Positions 29,792 to 42,060 of a stretch of DNA of 64,000 bases are shown in pieces. Under the pieces are notes generated by a model that did not search any database, was not told the DNA's origin, and was given only the letters and a program-made list of their open reading frames with translations. Origin of the DNA: an uncultured Oscillospiraceae bacterium (GTDB lineage Bacteria > Bacillota > Clostridia > Oscillospirales > Ruminococcaceae); NCBI GenBank assembly GCA_904396495.1, contig CAJFOJ010000036.1:1-64000 (forward strand). The letters run 5' to 3'. Within the stretch, counting starts at the first letter, position 1. Every line of letters starts with the position of its first letter. Position numbers and translations under genes: made by a program.

Positions 29792-30313
29792 TTATTTTTT
29801 CTCCTGTGCAAATCCCATTCGGCACATTGACCAGTTGAGGGTGCTTTTTCGAACCCGCTCATAAATGTCCCATAAGTTGTCAACAATCCTCACCTCAACT
29901 CCGCGGAGAAACAATTCCGCGAACAAATCGTCTATCCGATTCTTTCCAATGGGAACCTGTGTTGTTTTTGCTATATAGTATCCTGCAATTTCATCTTGCA
30001 GCTCAAATCCTTCCGGATCAAATTCATATAAATATAGGGCGGTGTTCTTCATCGCTTCAAACCACTTGTTTTCGATCACGATAACATGGCTTTCTGCGGT
30101 GGAAGAAAAATATTTTTTCCTGTCTTCCGAGGATGTGTCAGCGCCAGCATAATAGGTTACCCTGGGACAATTTCTCGGGGTGAGAAAGTTGGGCAGTCGC
30201 CGCTCATCAATCGCCCATACAAGCCCTTCTTTTTGGTTTAAATCCTTTCTTTTGGGAACCCTTGGATGGAATACCACAATATTCTCATCTTCGCTCACAT
30301 GAAACAACCGCAT
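29792..30313 (-). CDS. Uncharacterised protein, DUF6886-like
   Basis: MRLFHVSEDENIVVFHPRVPKRKDLNQKEGLVWAIDERRLPNFLTPRNCPRVTYYAG; ATG at 30313. Confidence 0.65.
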   Translation of the reverse strand: MRLFHVSEDENIVVFHPRVPKRKDLNQKEGLVWAIDERRLPNFLTPRNCPRVTYYAGADTSSEDRKKYFSSTAESHVIVIENKWFEAMKNTALYLYEFDPEGFELQDEIAGYYIAKTTQVPIGKNRIDDLFAELFLRGVEVRIVDNLWDIYERVRKSTLNWSMCRMGFAQEKK

Positions 30314-30471
30314 TCCCCATTCCCCCTTTTTTCCATCATACCACAAATCAAAATTTCTTTCTATTGGTTTTCTTTATTTGACAAAATGATGAGCAGAAGC
30401 TTGAAATGTTCCTTTTTTCTCCAGAACCTTACAAGATTTTCCATCCTGTCTCTGACAATCTTTTTACCCTG

Positions 30472-30512
30472 AATGCCGTATCCTATTGAGTAGGAATACG
30501 GCATTATTTTTT
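30472..30512 (+). terminator. Strong terminator-like hairpin immediately upstream of spoIIAA
   Basis: AATGCCGTAT-CCTA-ttgag-TAGG-a-ATACGGCATT-atttttt. Confidence 0.8.
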
Positions 30513-30543
30513 GGACAAGCTTTCGCAATCAGGAGGGATTCAA

Positions 30544-30849
30544 ATGCCTATCACAACCATCTATGAAAACGGAACCGTCACAGCGTTTTTATCCGGGGAC
30601 ATTGACCACCACACGGCTGCAGTTATGCGGGAGACAATCGATCAAACGGTGGAGAGCTCCCTTCCCCAAAAACTCATCATTGACTTTAAGGACGTGACCT
30701 TTATGGATAGCAGCGGTATCGGTCTCGTCATGGGACGATATAAGCTCATGCGTTCCATCAACGGGGAAATTGAGGTACGAAACGTCTCCTCGCATATCAA
30801 AAAAGTAATGAAGCTAGCAGGGCTCGATCTGTTAGCCGTTGTTAAATAA
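30544..30849 (+). CDS. spoIIAA: Anti-sigma F factor antagonist SpoIIAA
   Basis: STAS domain with KLIIDFKDVTFMDSSGIGLVMGRYKLM, in spoIIA operon context. ATG 30544. Confidence 0.92.
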   Translation: MPITTIYENGTVTAFLSGDIDHHTAAVMRETIDQTVESSLPQKLIIDFKDVTFMDSSGIGLVMGRYKLMRSINGEIEVRNVSSHIKKVMKLAGLDLLAVVK

Positions 30850-30874
30850 GTTTGGACAGAAAGGCTGAATTTGA

Positions 30875-31318
30875 ATGAAAGCAATCAACGAAATGACATT
30901 ATCCTTTATTAGTCGCTCCGCCAACGAGGGCTTTGCCCGCGCGGCGGTAGCGTCGTTTTTTGTACAGCTCGACCCCACTGTCGAGGAGATGTCCGACATC
31001 AAAACTGCCATCAGTGAGGCAGTGACAAACGCCATCGTCCACGGCTATCAGGACAGCTTGGGCAAAGTCCAAATTTGCGCTCGCATCTACCCTGACAACC
31101 GCATTTACATAAGAATTAAAGACCAGGGTTGCGGTATCCCCGACATCGAAAAAGCAATGGAGCCCCTTTTCACCACCTGCACTACCGGCGAACGCGCAGG
31201 CCTGGGTTTTGCTGTCATGCAGTCCTTTATGGACAAAGTCAAAGTTCGCTCCACCGTGGGAAAGGGCACCACCGTTATCCTCACCAAAAAGCTCAGCTCC
31301 AAACAGCAAAATGCATAA
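30875..31318 (+). CDS. spoIIAB: Anti-sigma F factor SpoIIAB (serine kinase)
   Basis: GHKL kinase motifs: DIKTAISEAVTNAIVHGY; IKDQGCGIPDIEKAMEPLFTTCTTGERAGLGFAVMQSFMD. Confidence 0.94.
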   Translation: MKAINEMTLSFISRSANEGFARAAVASFFVQLDPTVEEMSDIKTAISEAVTNAIVHGYQDSLGKVQICARIYPDNRIYIRIKDQGCGIPDIEKAMEPLFTTCTTGERAGLGFAVMQSFMDKVKVRSTVGKGTTVILTKKLSSKQQNA

Positions 31319-31979
31319 AACTCCCGCAGAAAAAGACATTTTTGTCGCTCAGAACCTGGGACTCGTCCATTCTTTGGCCCATCGACTCAAAGGCAGAGGC
31401 ATCGAATACGAGGAGCTGTATTCGGCAGGTTGTGTCGGCCTGGTCAAGGCCATGGAGGGGTTTGACGAATCCCGTGGGCTCAAGTTTTCCACCTACGCTG
31501 TCCCTGTAATCTTAGGAGAAATGAAGCGCCTATTCCGCGACGGTGGTTCCGTTAAAGTCAGCCGCTCTTTAAAAGAGCTTTCCCTCAAAGTCTCCAGAGA
31601 ACGAGACAAGTTGAGCGTCTCTTTGGGGCGAGAGCCAACGGTAGGTGAATTATCGGAATCTTTAGGAGTAGAACCTCAGCTCATTTCCGAAGCAATTAAC
31701 GTCGCTCTTCCCACAATTTCTCTCACTCAGCCTGGCGAAGAAGGTGGCGGACAAATCGACGTGGAAGTGGATTCCCCGGAGGAGCTCCTTTCCGACCGTC
31801 TTGCTTTGAGAGAGGTTCTAAAAGAGTTGGATGAAAAGGACCGCCTCCTCTTGGTGATGCGCTACTATAAAAACTGGACTCAGACGCAGACCGCCACCTG
31901 TCTCGGCATGACCCAGGTGCAGGTCTCCCGCAGGGAAAAGAAATTGCTCCTTTATCTGCGTGGAAAGCTTCTAGAATAG
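31311..31979 (+). CDS. sigF: RNA polymerase sporulation sigma factor SigF
   Basis: ATG at 31311 overlaps the spoIIAB stop; sigma-70 regions 2/3/4 (EELYSAGCVGLVKAMEGFDESRGLKFSTYAVPVILGEMKRLFRD). Confidence 0.93.
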   Translation: MHKTPAEKDIFVAQNLGLVHSLAHRLKGRGIEYEELYSAGCVGLVKAMEGFDESRGLKFSTYAVPVILGEMKRLFRDGGSVKVSRSLKELSLKVSRERDKLSVSLGREPTVGELSESLGVEPQLISEAINVALPTISLTQPGEEGGGQIDVEVDSPEELLSDRLALREVLKELDEKDRLLLVMRYYKNWTQTQTATCLGMTQVQVSRREKKLLLYLRGKLLE

Positions 31980-32083
31980 CCCTCCAAATTCGGAATAGCG
32001 GAGGGTATTTCCCCGCTGTTCCGATTTTTGAGATTACCCTAACCAAATAGGAGAAAAAGGGAAGCATCTACCCTATATCAATA

Positions 32084-32118
32084 AACAAAACCCGGCGAAA
32101 AATACGCCGGGTTTTGTT
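32084..32118. terminator. Bidirectional terminator between sigF and atpC
   Basis: aacaaaacccggcgaaaaatacgccgggttttgtt. Confidence 0.85.
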
Positions 32119-32522
32119 TATTGTAGTTTTCTGGCTACGCTAATACGGTTAAGTGCGGTTTTTAGCTTGATTTCTTCCATATCCTGCTCCCGTTTTGACT
32201 GTTGCCGCAATAGCCGTTCTTTTGCTCGATCGGCAGCTTTCTGGGCGCGATCCACATCGATCTCGTCCGCCCACTCACAAGCAGGTGTCACGATAGTCGT
32301 CACATTGTTCCCGGTTTTCAAAAAGCCCCCCGCAACAGCCGCCAGCCGCTCTCCTTCCTCTGTCCGGATTTTCAACGTTCCAATGTCCAAAAGGGTGACA
32401 TAACGGGCATGATTGGCCAAAATTCCCACATCCCCGCCAGTCGTCCGAACCAAAAGAAAAGTCGCTTCTCCGTCATAAAAAATTCGATCGGGCGTTACCA
32501 CCCTCAGTTTGAAATTTGCCAT
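32118..32522 (-). CDS. atpC: ATP synthase F1 subunit epsilon
   Basis: FKLRVVTPDRIFYDGEATFLLVRTTGGDVGILANHARYVTLLDIG. Confidence 0.93.
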   Translation of the reverse strand: MANFKLRVVTPDRIFYDGEATFLLVRTTGGDVGILANHARYVTLLDIGTLKIRTEEGERLAAVAGGFLKTGNNVTTIVTPACEWADEIDVDRAQKAADRAKERLLRQQSKREQDMEEIKLKTALNRISVARKLQ

Positions 32523-32616
32523 TTTAATCGTCAGATCCTTTCTAGGAAATGAAACGTCCTAATTAATAGACGGAAAAACGGTCAGATAGATTCCTTAAAA
32601 CTTGTTTCTCCAACCG

Positions 32617-34922
<2,306 letters not shown>

Positions 34923-34940
34923 AGGTATTTCCTCCCTTTG

Positions 34941-36455
34941 TCACTGCCGTCCCAAAAATTTTCCCACAAAGGCACGGAGCACTTCGTTAAGCCGGTGGGT
35001 ATTTTCTTCGGTCAAATCCCCGGTCTGTCGGATGCTGTCTGTAATTTCCGGGTAGGATTCATCTATAAAGTTGTAGAGCTGTTGTTCAAATTCGGCAATC
35101 TGCTCCACCGGAATGTCTTGCAAATAGTTGTTGATAACCGCGTAGATGATAATGACCTGATGTTCTACCGCCACTGGTGAATTTTTATCTTGTTTCAGCA
35201 CCTCGACGATTCGGGCCCCCTGATCCAGACGCTCCTTGGTGTCTTTATCCAAATCGGAGCCAAACTGGGCGAAAGCTTGCAATTCCCGATACTGGGAATA
35301 GGCGAGTTTTAGCTGTCCCGACACCTTTTTCATCGCCTTGATCTGTGCGTTTCCGCCGACACGGGACACCGAAATGCCCGGATTAACCGCAGGGCGCACA
35401 CCAGCGTTAAAAAGCTCGGTCTCTAAGAAAATCTGTCCATCAGTGATGGAAATGACGTTTGTTGGAATATACGCAGATACGTCTCCCGCCTGTGTTTCGA
35501 TGAGAGGCAATGCCGTCAAAGACCCGCCCCCCAGTTCGGGCGACAGGTTGGCCGCCCGCTCCAACAGCCGGGAATGAAGGTAAAATACATCGCCAGGATA
35601 GGCCTCCCGCCCCGGGGGCCGCTTTAAAAGGAGGGAAAGTGCCCGATATGCCACCGCGTGTTTTGACAGATCGTCGTAGACACAGAGTACATCCCGTCCT
35701 CTGTACATAAAGTATTCCCCCATGGCGCAACCGGTGTAGGGCGCGATATACTGGATAGGCGCCAGCTCTGATGCCGTCGCCGACACCACTACGGTGTACT
35801 CCATCGCCCCCGCCCGCGACAGAGAATCGACCACATTTGCCACAGTAGATCGCTTCTGCCCAATGGCCACATAAATGCAGATAATATCTTTTCCCCTCTG
35901 GTTGATGATGGTGTCGATGGCAATGACGGTCTTTCCCGTCTGTCTATCTCCAATGATGAGTTCCCTCTGACCCCGGCCAATGGGAATCATTGAATCGATA
36001 GCCTTGATGCCGGTCTGCAAGGGCCGGTTGACGCTTTTCCGCTCGATGATTCCGGGAGCCGGACTCTCAATTGGCCGGTTTTGCTCAGTTAGAACTGGGC
36101 CCTTGCCGTCGATGGGCTCGCCTAAGGGATTTACCACTCTTCCCAACAACGCTTCGCCCACCGGAACCGAAACAACTTCGTTGGTGCGGCGCACGGTATC
36201 CCCTTCTTTGATCCCTTCGTCGCGCCCCAATAAAACGGCGCCCACAAAATCTTGCTCCAGGTTGAGCGCCATACCGTGCACATCGCCGCCAAAGTCCAAA
36301 AGTTCTCCCGCCATGCAGTTTTCCAGCCCGTAGACCCGGGCGATACCGTCGCCCACTGTCACGACTGTTCCCACATCCTTGCGCTCCATTTTACTCTCAT
36401 AGTTTTTAATCTGCGCTTTAATCAGATTGGTGATTTCTTCAGGGTGTACATCCAT
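34941..36455 (-). CDS. atpA: ATP synthase F1 subunit alpha
   Basis: [53 protein letters not shown]. Start likely the internal ATG (MDVHPEEI). Confidence 0.95.
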   Translation of the reverse strand: MDVHPEEITNLIKAQIKNYESKMERKDVGTVVTVGDGIARVYGLENCMAGELLDFGGDVHGMALNLEQDFVGAVLLGRDEGIKEGDTVRRTNEVVSVPVGEALLGRVVNPLGEPIDGKGPVLTEQNRPIESPAPGIIERKSVNRPLQTGIKAIDSMIPIGRGQRELIIGDRQTGKTVIAIDTIINQRGKDIICIYVAIGQKRSTVANVVDSLSRAGAMEYTVVVSATASELAPIQYIAPYTGCAMGEYFMYRGRDVLCVYDDLSKHAVAYRALSLLLKRPPGREAYPGDVFYLHSRLLERAANLSPELGGGSLTALPLIETQAGDVSAYIPTNVISITDGQIFLETELFNAGVRPAVNPGISVSRVGGNAQIKAMKKVSGQLKLAYSQYRELQAFAQFGSDLDKDTKERLDQGARIVEVLKQDKNSPVAVEHQVIIIYAVINNYLQDIPVEQIAEFEQQLYNFIDESYPEITDSIRQTGDLTEENTHRLNEVLRAFVGKFLGRQ

Positions 36456-36490
36456 CTGGGCCCTCCTTTCCCTTTTCATTCACAGATAAG

Positions 36491-37033
36491 CTATGCGATA
36501 ACCCCGCGGATCTGGTGTCTTAAACCATCTAGCCCCTCGCGAACCGACCCGTTTACTTCCCTGTTGTCGTATTTTAAGATAACCCCGCCGATAATGGAAA
36601 CATCCACCTTGTTTCGCAGCAGGATTTCGTTTCCCGTCAGCCGGGACAACTTTTCCCGCAGCCTTTGAAGCTGATCTTCAGACAACGGCACTGCTGTGAC
36701 CGCCTCCACTTCCAATAGTCCCAATTGCTGCCGGTAAAGCGTGTCAAAGCAGTTTGAAATCAAGAAAAATAGCCTCATCCGCCGTTTATCGCAGAGAATG
36801 CGCAAAAAATTGTAAAGGATTCCCTCAAGTTTCCCCCCAAAAGTCTCCTCCATAATCTTCTGCTTGTCACTAGCGTCCACAGCCGGGGAATCCATTAAGG
36901 ACAAAAAAGCTGTCTCCTTTTGAAATACGTCCCTGAGGATATCCATTTGAGCCTTTATTGTATCCAGCTTATTATCTTCCATCGCCGCCTGAAACAGCGC
37001 GTCTCCGTAGATTTTCTCCGCTAACTCCGCCAT
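36491..37033 (-). CDS. atpH: ATP synthase F1 subunit delta
   Basis: AtpH-like sequence in operon position: YGDALFQAAMEDNK...VDVSIIGGVILKYDNREVNGSVREGLDGLR. Confidence 0.92.
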   Translation of the reverse strand: MAELAEKIYGDALFQAAMEDNKLDTIKAQMDILRDVFQKETAFLSLMDSPAVDASDKQKIMEETFGGKLEGILYNFLRILCDKRRMRLFFLISNCFDTLYRQQLGLLEVEAVTAVPLSEDQLQRLREKLSRLTGNEILLRNKVDVSIIGGVILKYDNREVNGSVREGLDGLRHQIRGVIA

Positions 37034-37533
37034 GACTCGTCCCCCACTGTATCTATAAACTGGTCGATGAGCTTTTTGTGGTCGTCGGAGTCCATCTCCT
37101 TTTGCAACAGATCGGACGCTGCCATAAGGGCGATATCGGCAATCTCATCTTTGATTTGGTTGACTGCCTTTTTCTTTTCCGCTTCGATTTGTTCCTGTGC
37201 CCGCTCCATCATGTTACCTGCAGCGTCCTTAGCCTCCCCGATAATCGACTCAGACCGCAATTGGGCACGTTTAGTGGCGGACCGGACAATTTCCTCCGCC
37301 TCTAATTTTGCACCAGACAGCTTTTCCTCATACCGCTCCTTAAGCTGATGGGCCTCAACCTTTGTGGCATCCGCGTTTTGATAAGTTTCCGCCACTTCCC
37401 GTTCCCGCATTTCAAACATTTTTTTGACCGGTTTGTAGAGAAACCGCTTGAGGATGAGATAAATCAGCAGGAGGTTTATCAGCATAAAAAAGATCTTCCA
37501 CAGGTCAATCGAAAAGACTTCCCCTGTCTCCAT
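37021..37533 (-). CDS. atpF: ATP synthase F0 subunit b
   Basis: N-terminal TM then a long amphipathic helix (KMFEMREREVAETYQNADATKVEAHQLKERYEEKLSGAK), in operon position. Confidence 0.92.
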   Translation of the reverse strand: METGEVFSIDLWKIFFMLINLLLIYLILKRFLYKPVKKMFEMREREVAETYQNADATKVEAHQLKERYEEKLSGAKLEAEEIVRSATKRAQLRSESIIGEAKDAAGNMMERAQEQIEAEKKKAVNQIKDEIADIALMAASDLLQKEMDSDDHKKLIDQFIDTVGDESWRS

Positions 37534-37572
37534 GCGTTCCTCCTCCGTTTCGTAATTTTATAGGGAAACGGG

Positions 37573-38603
<1,031 letters not shown>

Positions 38604-38633
38604 CCTTTTCACCTCCCAGTTTACGCAACTCGT

Positions 38634-39020
38634 CTACTGAATATCTTTCCCCGAAAATCCCATAAAATAATACCCAATTTTGGGAGAAAGCATGGGAACA
38701 AATACTGCAAACGGATTAAGTAGTAAAAAGCCCGTCATCAGACATACTGCCGCTGCGCCAAAGCGGAGCAGATAAATGACAATATAAAAAATCCTCGCGC
38801 GGGCAGCACTTTTGTCTGTGAGACGTTTGACTGTGTATGCCAGCGCAAGGTGGTTTGAGACGGCGTATATAGTGCCTAACAAAAGACCTAGAAAGATTTT
38901 ACCGTCCACCTGTTTTAAAAACAATGCGGATATCGCTATGAACACGGCGTCTAAAAACGCCGCAGCAGATGCAACCACACGCAGATTTGGCGTAAACTCT
39001 TTCAACGGACATCCCCCCAA
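38634..39020 (-). CDS. ATP synthase subunit I-like membrane protein
   Basis: Small 4-TM protein directly upstream of atpB (GLLLGTIYAVSNHLALAYTVKRLTDKSAARARIFYIVIYLLRF). Confidence 0.75.
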   Translation of the reverse strand: MGGCPLKEFTPNLRVVASAAAFLDAVFIAISALFLKQVDGKIFLGLLLGTIYAVSNHLALAYTVKRLTDKSAARARIFYIVIYLLRFGAAAVCLMTGFLLLNPFAVFVPMLSPKIGYYFMGFSGKDIQ

Positions 39021-39029
39021 AAAGCTATT

Positions 39030-39380
39030 TTAGGCTTTGGGCTCTTTTTTTATCCCGTCGGTGAAGTCAATCGGAATGGTAAATAAAATACCGGTCTGAG
39101 GTTCAGACAAATCACCAATGACTTTCTTGATGACCTCTCTGATCGTCACGATTTCCTCTTCCTCTGACACAAACATAATGGTTTTATTGTTGTCTTTTGC
39201 CGGATCGATAATGGAACGGAGATAGGCAATCAAAGGATCATCCTCTCCTGAATGGGTCAGTACCCGCGCCATGCCGGAAGTTTCAATAATCGTCGCGCCG
39301 CGAATTCCCGCTTCGGAGAGCTCAACCATCAGTTCATCTAATTTGTCAGTGTTGTTGAGTACAAATACTAAAAGCTTCAT
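39030..39380 (-). CDS. Putative PII-like (GlnB superfamily) small protein
   Basis: MKLLVFVLNNTDKLDELMVELSEAGIRGATIIETSGMARVL: ferredoxin-like/PII-like N-terminus. 9 nt from the subunit I ORF. Confidence 0.6.
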   Translation of the reverse strand: MKLLVFVLNNTDKLDELMVELSEAGIRGATIIETSGMARVLTHSGEDDPLIAYLRSIIDPAKDNNKTIMFVSEEEEIVTIREVIKKVIGDLSEPQTGILFTIPIDFTDGIKKEPKA

Positions 39381-39415
39381 TTTCTGCCTCCTCTGTCAGA
39401 TGTCAACAAGTACTT

Positions 39416-39450
39416 AAAAAGGCGGACATAAATTTATATCCGCCTTTTTT
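39416..39450. terminator. Intrinsic terminator downstream of the ROK regulator
   Basis: aaaaaggcggacataaatttatatccgccttttt. Confidence 0.82.
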
Positions 39451-39486
39451 CTATTCAATTATAGCACATTTCCATAAAAAAGGTAA

Positions 39487-40710
39487 TTAAAATCCGCCTT
39501 TATTAATAAAAAATTCACGAGTCGCCAATGAAGCCGCTGCCAAAAATACGTTTTGGAGTGTAATTTCGCTGCGGGCAAGTATCTTGCTCCCAAAATCAGC
39601 GGGTTTTCCCTGAGACGTTTTGATAATGTACTCTGTCAAATACTCAAAAGCCTCCCCTTCTCCAAATAAAACAATTTGATCCGGATCAAAAAATAGCACC
39701 ATATCATAAAAAAGAGATAAATACACGTCGCCAGTATCGCGGAAAATTTTTAATACCGGCATATCCTGAGGAATGTAATCCGGATCTCGAAACAGGTCGG
39801 CCACCTTTGGAAATAACCCGGAAGTCTGCTCCCACAAAATCGGCGTCTTTTCTGGAGAATAAACCTCTTTTACCCGATTTAAAAAGCGCTCCTGAGAAAG
39901 CACAGCACCGGCACAACCATTTTTGCCGCATCCACACTCCGGACCGTCAGCTATCTTGTAATGAACAACATCCAAAACTTTTCCATGGGCTCCGTGGTAA
40001 AGCTCCTGCCCAATGCTCACAGCGCAATCAAAGTCTTTGGCATAGCGAAAAACCAAAATATCCTTTCGCTCTTCCTCATAGTTTTGATTGTAGTCAGTCT
40101 CGGCTGTAGCGACCCCCTCTATCAAAGTTCCAAATGCCATCGGGACCGCCACAAACTCTGACAGCCGTTCTTGTAGGCCACTGTAATCTACCCTGCCGTC
40201 CGGTTCCAGGTTTACTTTTAACATTCCATAGTACTCTTTGCTAACACACACGCCCAATCCGGCTACCAAACCCGGCTTCAAGTCATTCTTATACATGATA
40301 TCCTGATAGAGCTTTTCGATTGCAGCAAAAATATCCTCAGCTTTTTCCTCCGGGTTAATCGCATTCATGTGTTTTTCGATAATATCTCCCTTTAAGGTGC
40401 ACAAGCCAAAGTAAATAAATCCGCCATCAACAACTAAACCCATCCCCATCTTATAGGTGGGATTGACATCCAACAGAATTTTCTTTCTCCCTCTCGGGAT
40501 TTTATTCCCTTTGGGAAGCTGTTCCCCTTTTTCATAGATAATCCCCTGCTCGATCATCTCGTTGGTGATGATTGTCACAGCCGCCTTCGTAATCCCAATT
40601 TTTCGTGCAATATCAATCCGGGATGTAGGGCCTTCATTTCGCAGGAGTTTCAAAATCTGCATCCTATTTTGCCTTTTTAGATCCAATTTGCTAATTCCAT
40701 TTGTAGCCAT
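39487..40710 (-). CDS. ROK family transcriptional regulator (NagC/XylR type)
   Basis: N-terminal HTH (NRMQILKLLRNEGPTSRIDIARKIGITKAAVTIITNEMIEQGII) plus ROK domain with zinc-ligand-like CGCGKNGC. Confidence 0.9.
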   Translation of the reverse strand: MATNGISKLDLKRQNRMQILKLLRNEGPTSRIDIARKIGITKAAVTIITNEMIEQGIIYEKGEQLPKGNKIPRGRKKILLDVNPTYKMGMGLVVDGGFIYFGLCTLKGDIIEKHMNAINPEEKAEDIFAAIEKLYQDIMYKNDLKPGLVAGLGVCVSKEYYGMLKVNLEPDGRVDYSGLQERLSEFVAVPMAFGTLIEGVATAETDYNQNYEEERKDILVFRYAKDFDCAVSIGQELYHGAHGKVLDVVHYKIADGPECGCGKNGCAGAVLSQERFLNRVKEVYSPEKTPILWEQTSGLFPKVADLFRDPDYIPQDMPVLKIFRDTGDVYLSLFYDMVLFFDPDQIVLFGEGEAFEYLTEYIIKTSQGKPADFGSKILARSEITLQNVFLAAASLATREFFINKGGF

Positions 40711-40879
40711 GATCGCACCCTTTTGCTTTCTGTCCGCTCGTCATTCTGACAAGTAATTTTAGACATTATTTTCCATTTTTTTGGACTTTTATATTTTTAT
40801 TATAACAAATAACCATAGCCCAATTCTTGGCTAAATTGTTAACAAAATAAAATGATTATATTAAAAATTTATAACATTT

Positions 40880-41623
40880 TTAAACAAATAAGGTTTGTTT
40901 GAATTCGTGATTTTGATAGGGATAAGCCGTAAAAACGCCATCAATATTTAAAGTACCTAATAGAATCTCACTATAACTATTAAACTTTTGCTTTTTTAGC
41001 TCCCCTTTCAGCCATGTCTCGTCCTTTCCCATTTGTTTCAAATTTCCAGGAATTAGCCTTCCATCAATAATAATGTTGGCGACCAATTGTTGTTGCTGAG
41101 GCAGTAATTTTAAATCTTTAGTGGTAACCGGCCTGTTCCCCTCTTTCGGAAGAATGCTCAAATGGCCGCTTGTCTCCATCACTATGCTGTAAACATCGGA
41201 AAGATCAAAATAACCTGCATGCCGACACTCTGCGGTCAGGTCACCTAAATCATACTTGGCCCGCATCATGTTTTTCTCATAAATCTTTCCTTTATCCATT
41301 AAAATAATCGGCGTTCCATTAAAGAACTTTCGCGCCTTATAGGATTTGCAGTTCCAATACGAAATCCCTGTCGCAATTAATCCGTAAATCGCCATAGCAA
41401 AAACGCAGTCTATCACGGGAGTATCCGCCGCAAAAGCCATTTCCCCCGCTATCGAACCAATCGAAATTCCGATAATATAATCGAAAAAAGTAAGCTGGGA
41501 GATCTGTTTGAACCCCATAATTTTTGTTAGGATAAACAAAGTGGTAATCGACGCCAAGCTTCTCAACAAAATTTCCCCGGACTGTAACCAGTCAAAGGAA
41601 CGAAACCAATCCCACATTTTCAT
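40880..41623 (-). CDS. DUF421 domain-containing membrane protein (YetF-like)
   Basis: Three N-terminal TMs; QISQLTFFDYIIGISIGSIAGEMAF; GTPIILMDKGKIYEKNMMRAKYDLGDLTAECRHAGYFDLSDV. Confidence 0.88.
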   Translation of the reverse strand: MKMWDWFRSFDWLQSGEILLRSLASITTLFILTKIMGFKQISQLTFFDYIIGISIGSIAGEMAFAADTPVIDCVFAMAIYGLIATGISYWNCKSYKARKFFNGTPIILMDKGKIYEKNMMRAKYDLGDLTAECRHAGYFDLSDVYSIVMETSGHLSILPKEGNRPVTTKDLKLLPQQQQLVANIIIDGRLIPGNLKQMGKDETWLKGELKKQKFNSYSEILLGTLNIDGVFTAYPYQNHEFKQTLFV

Positions 41624-42060
41624 TCTCCTTTAAATTTATTTAAATTATAGTATTATCCTGTAAAAAGAATATAAACATCAAAAACGTTTACATTGGATAC
41701 AAAATTTGTCAAGATATCCTAATCTAAGCCTATAATATCAAAAAAAATCTATTGCACAAATTCCGATTTTTATTAAAATGTTAAGTACAAAGTTTATCTG
41801 TATAAAAAGAATCGACTACAAAGGGAATAATTAGCTTAATTTACTATATATTATATTTTTATAATGTTTTGGCTTTTATCGATCAACACTTGTATTACAT
41901 ACACCTGACCTCAGATGCTGTTTAATATTTATCTATGGGGTTTTAAATGATTTGGTAAGATTTTGCCTGTCCAATATGTATGAAAGATTTTTAGGGGAAG
42001 GTAGGAGCTCCCCTACAAGTCTTACATAAATAATATATAATATAGAAGGAGATTGATGAG

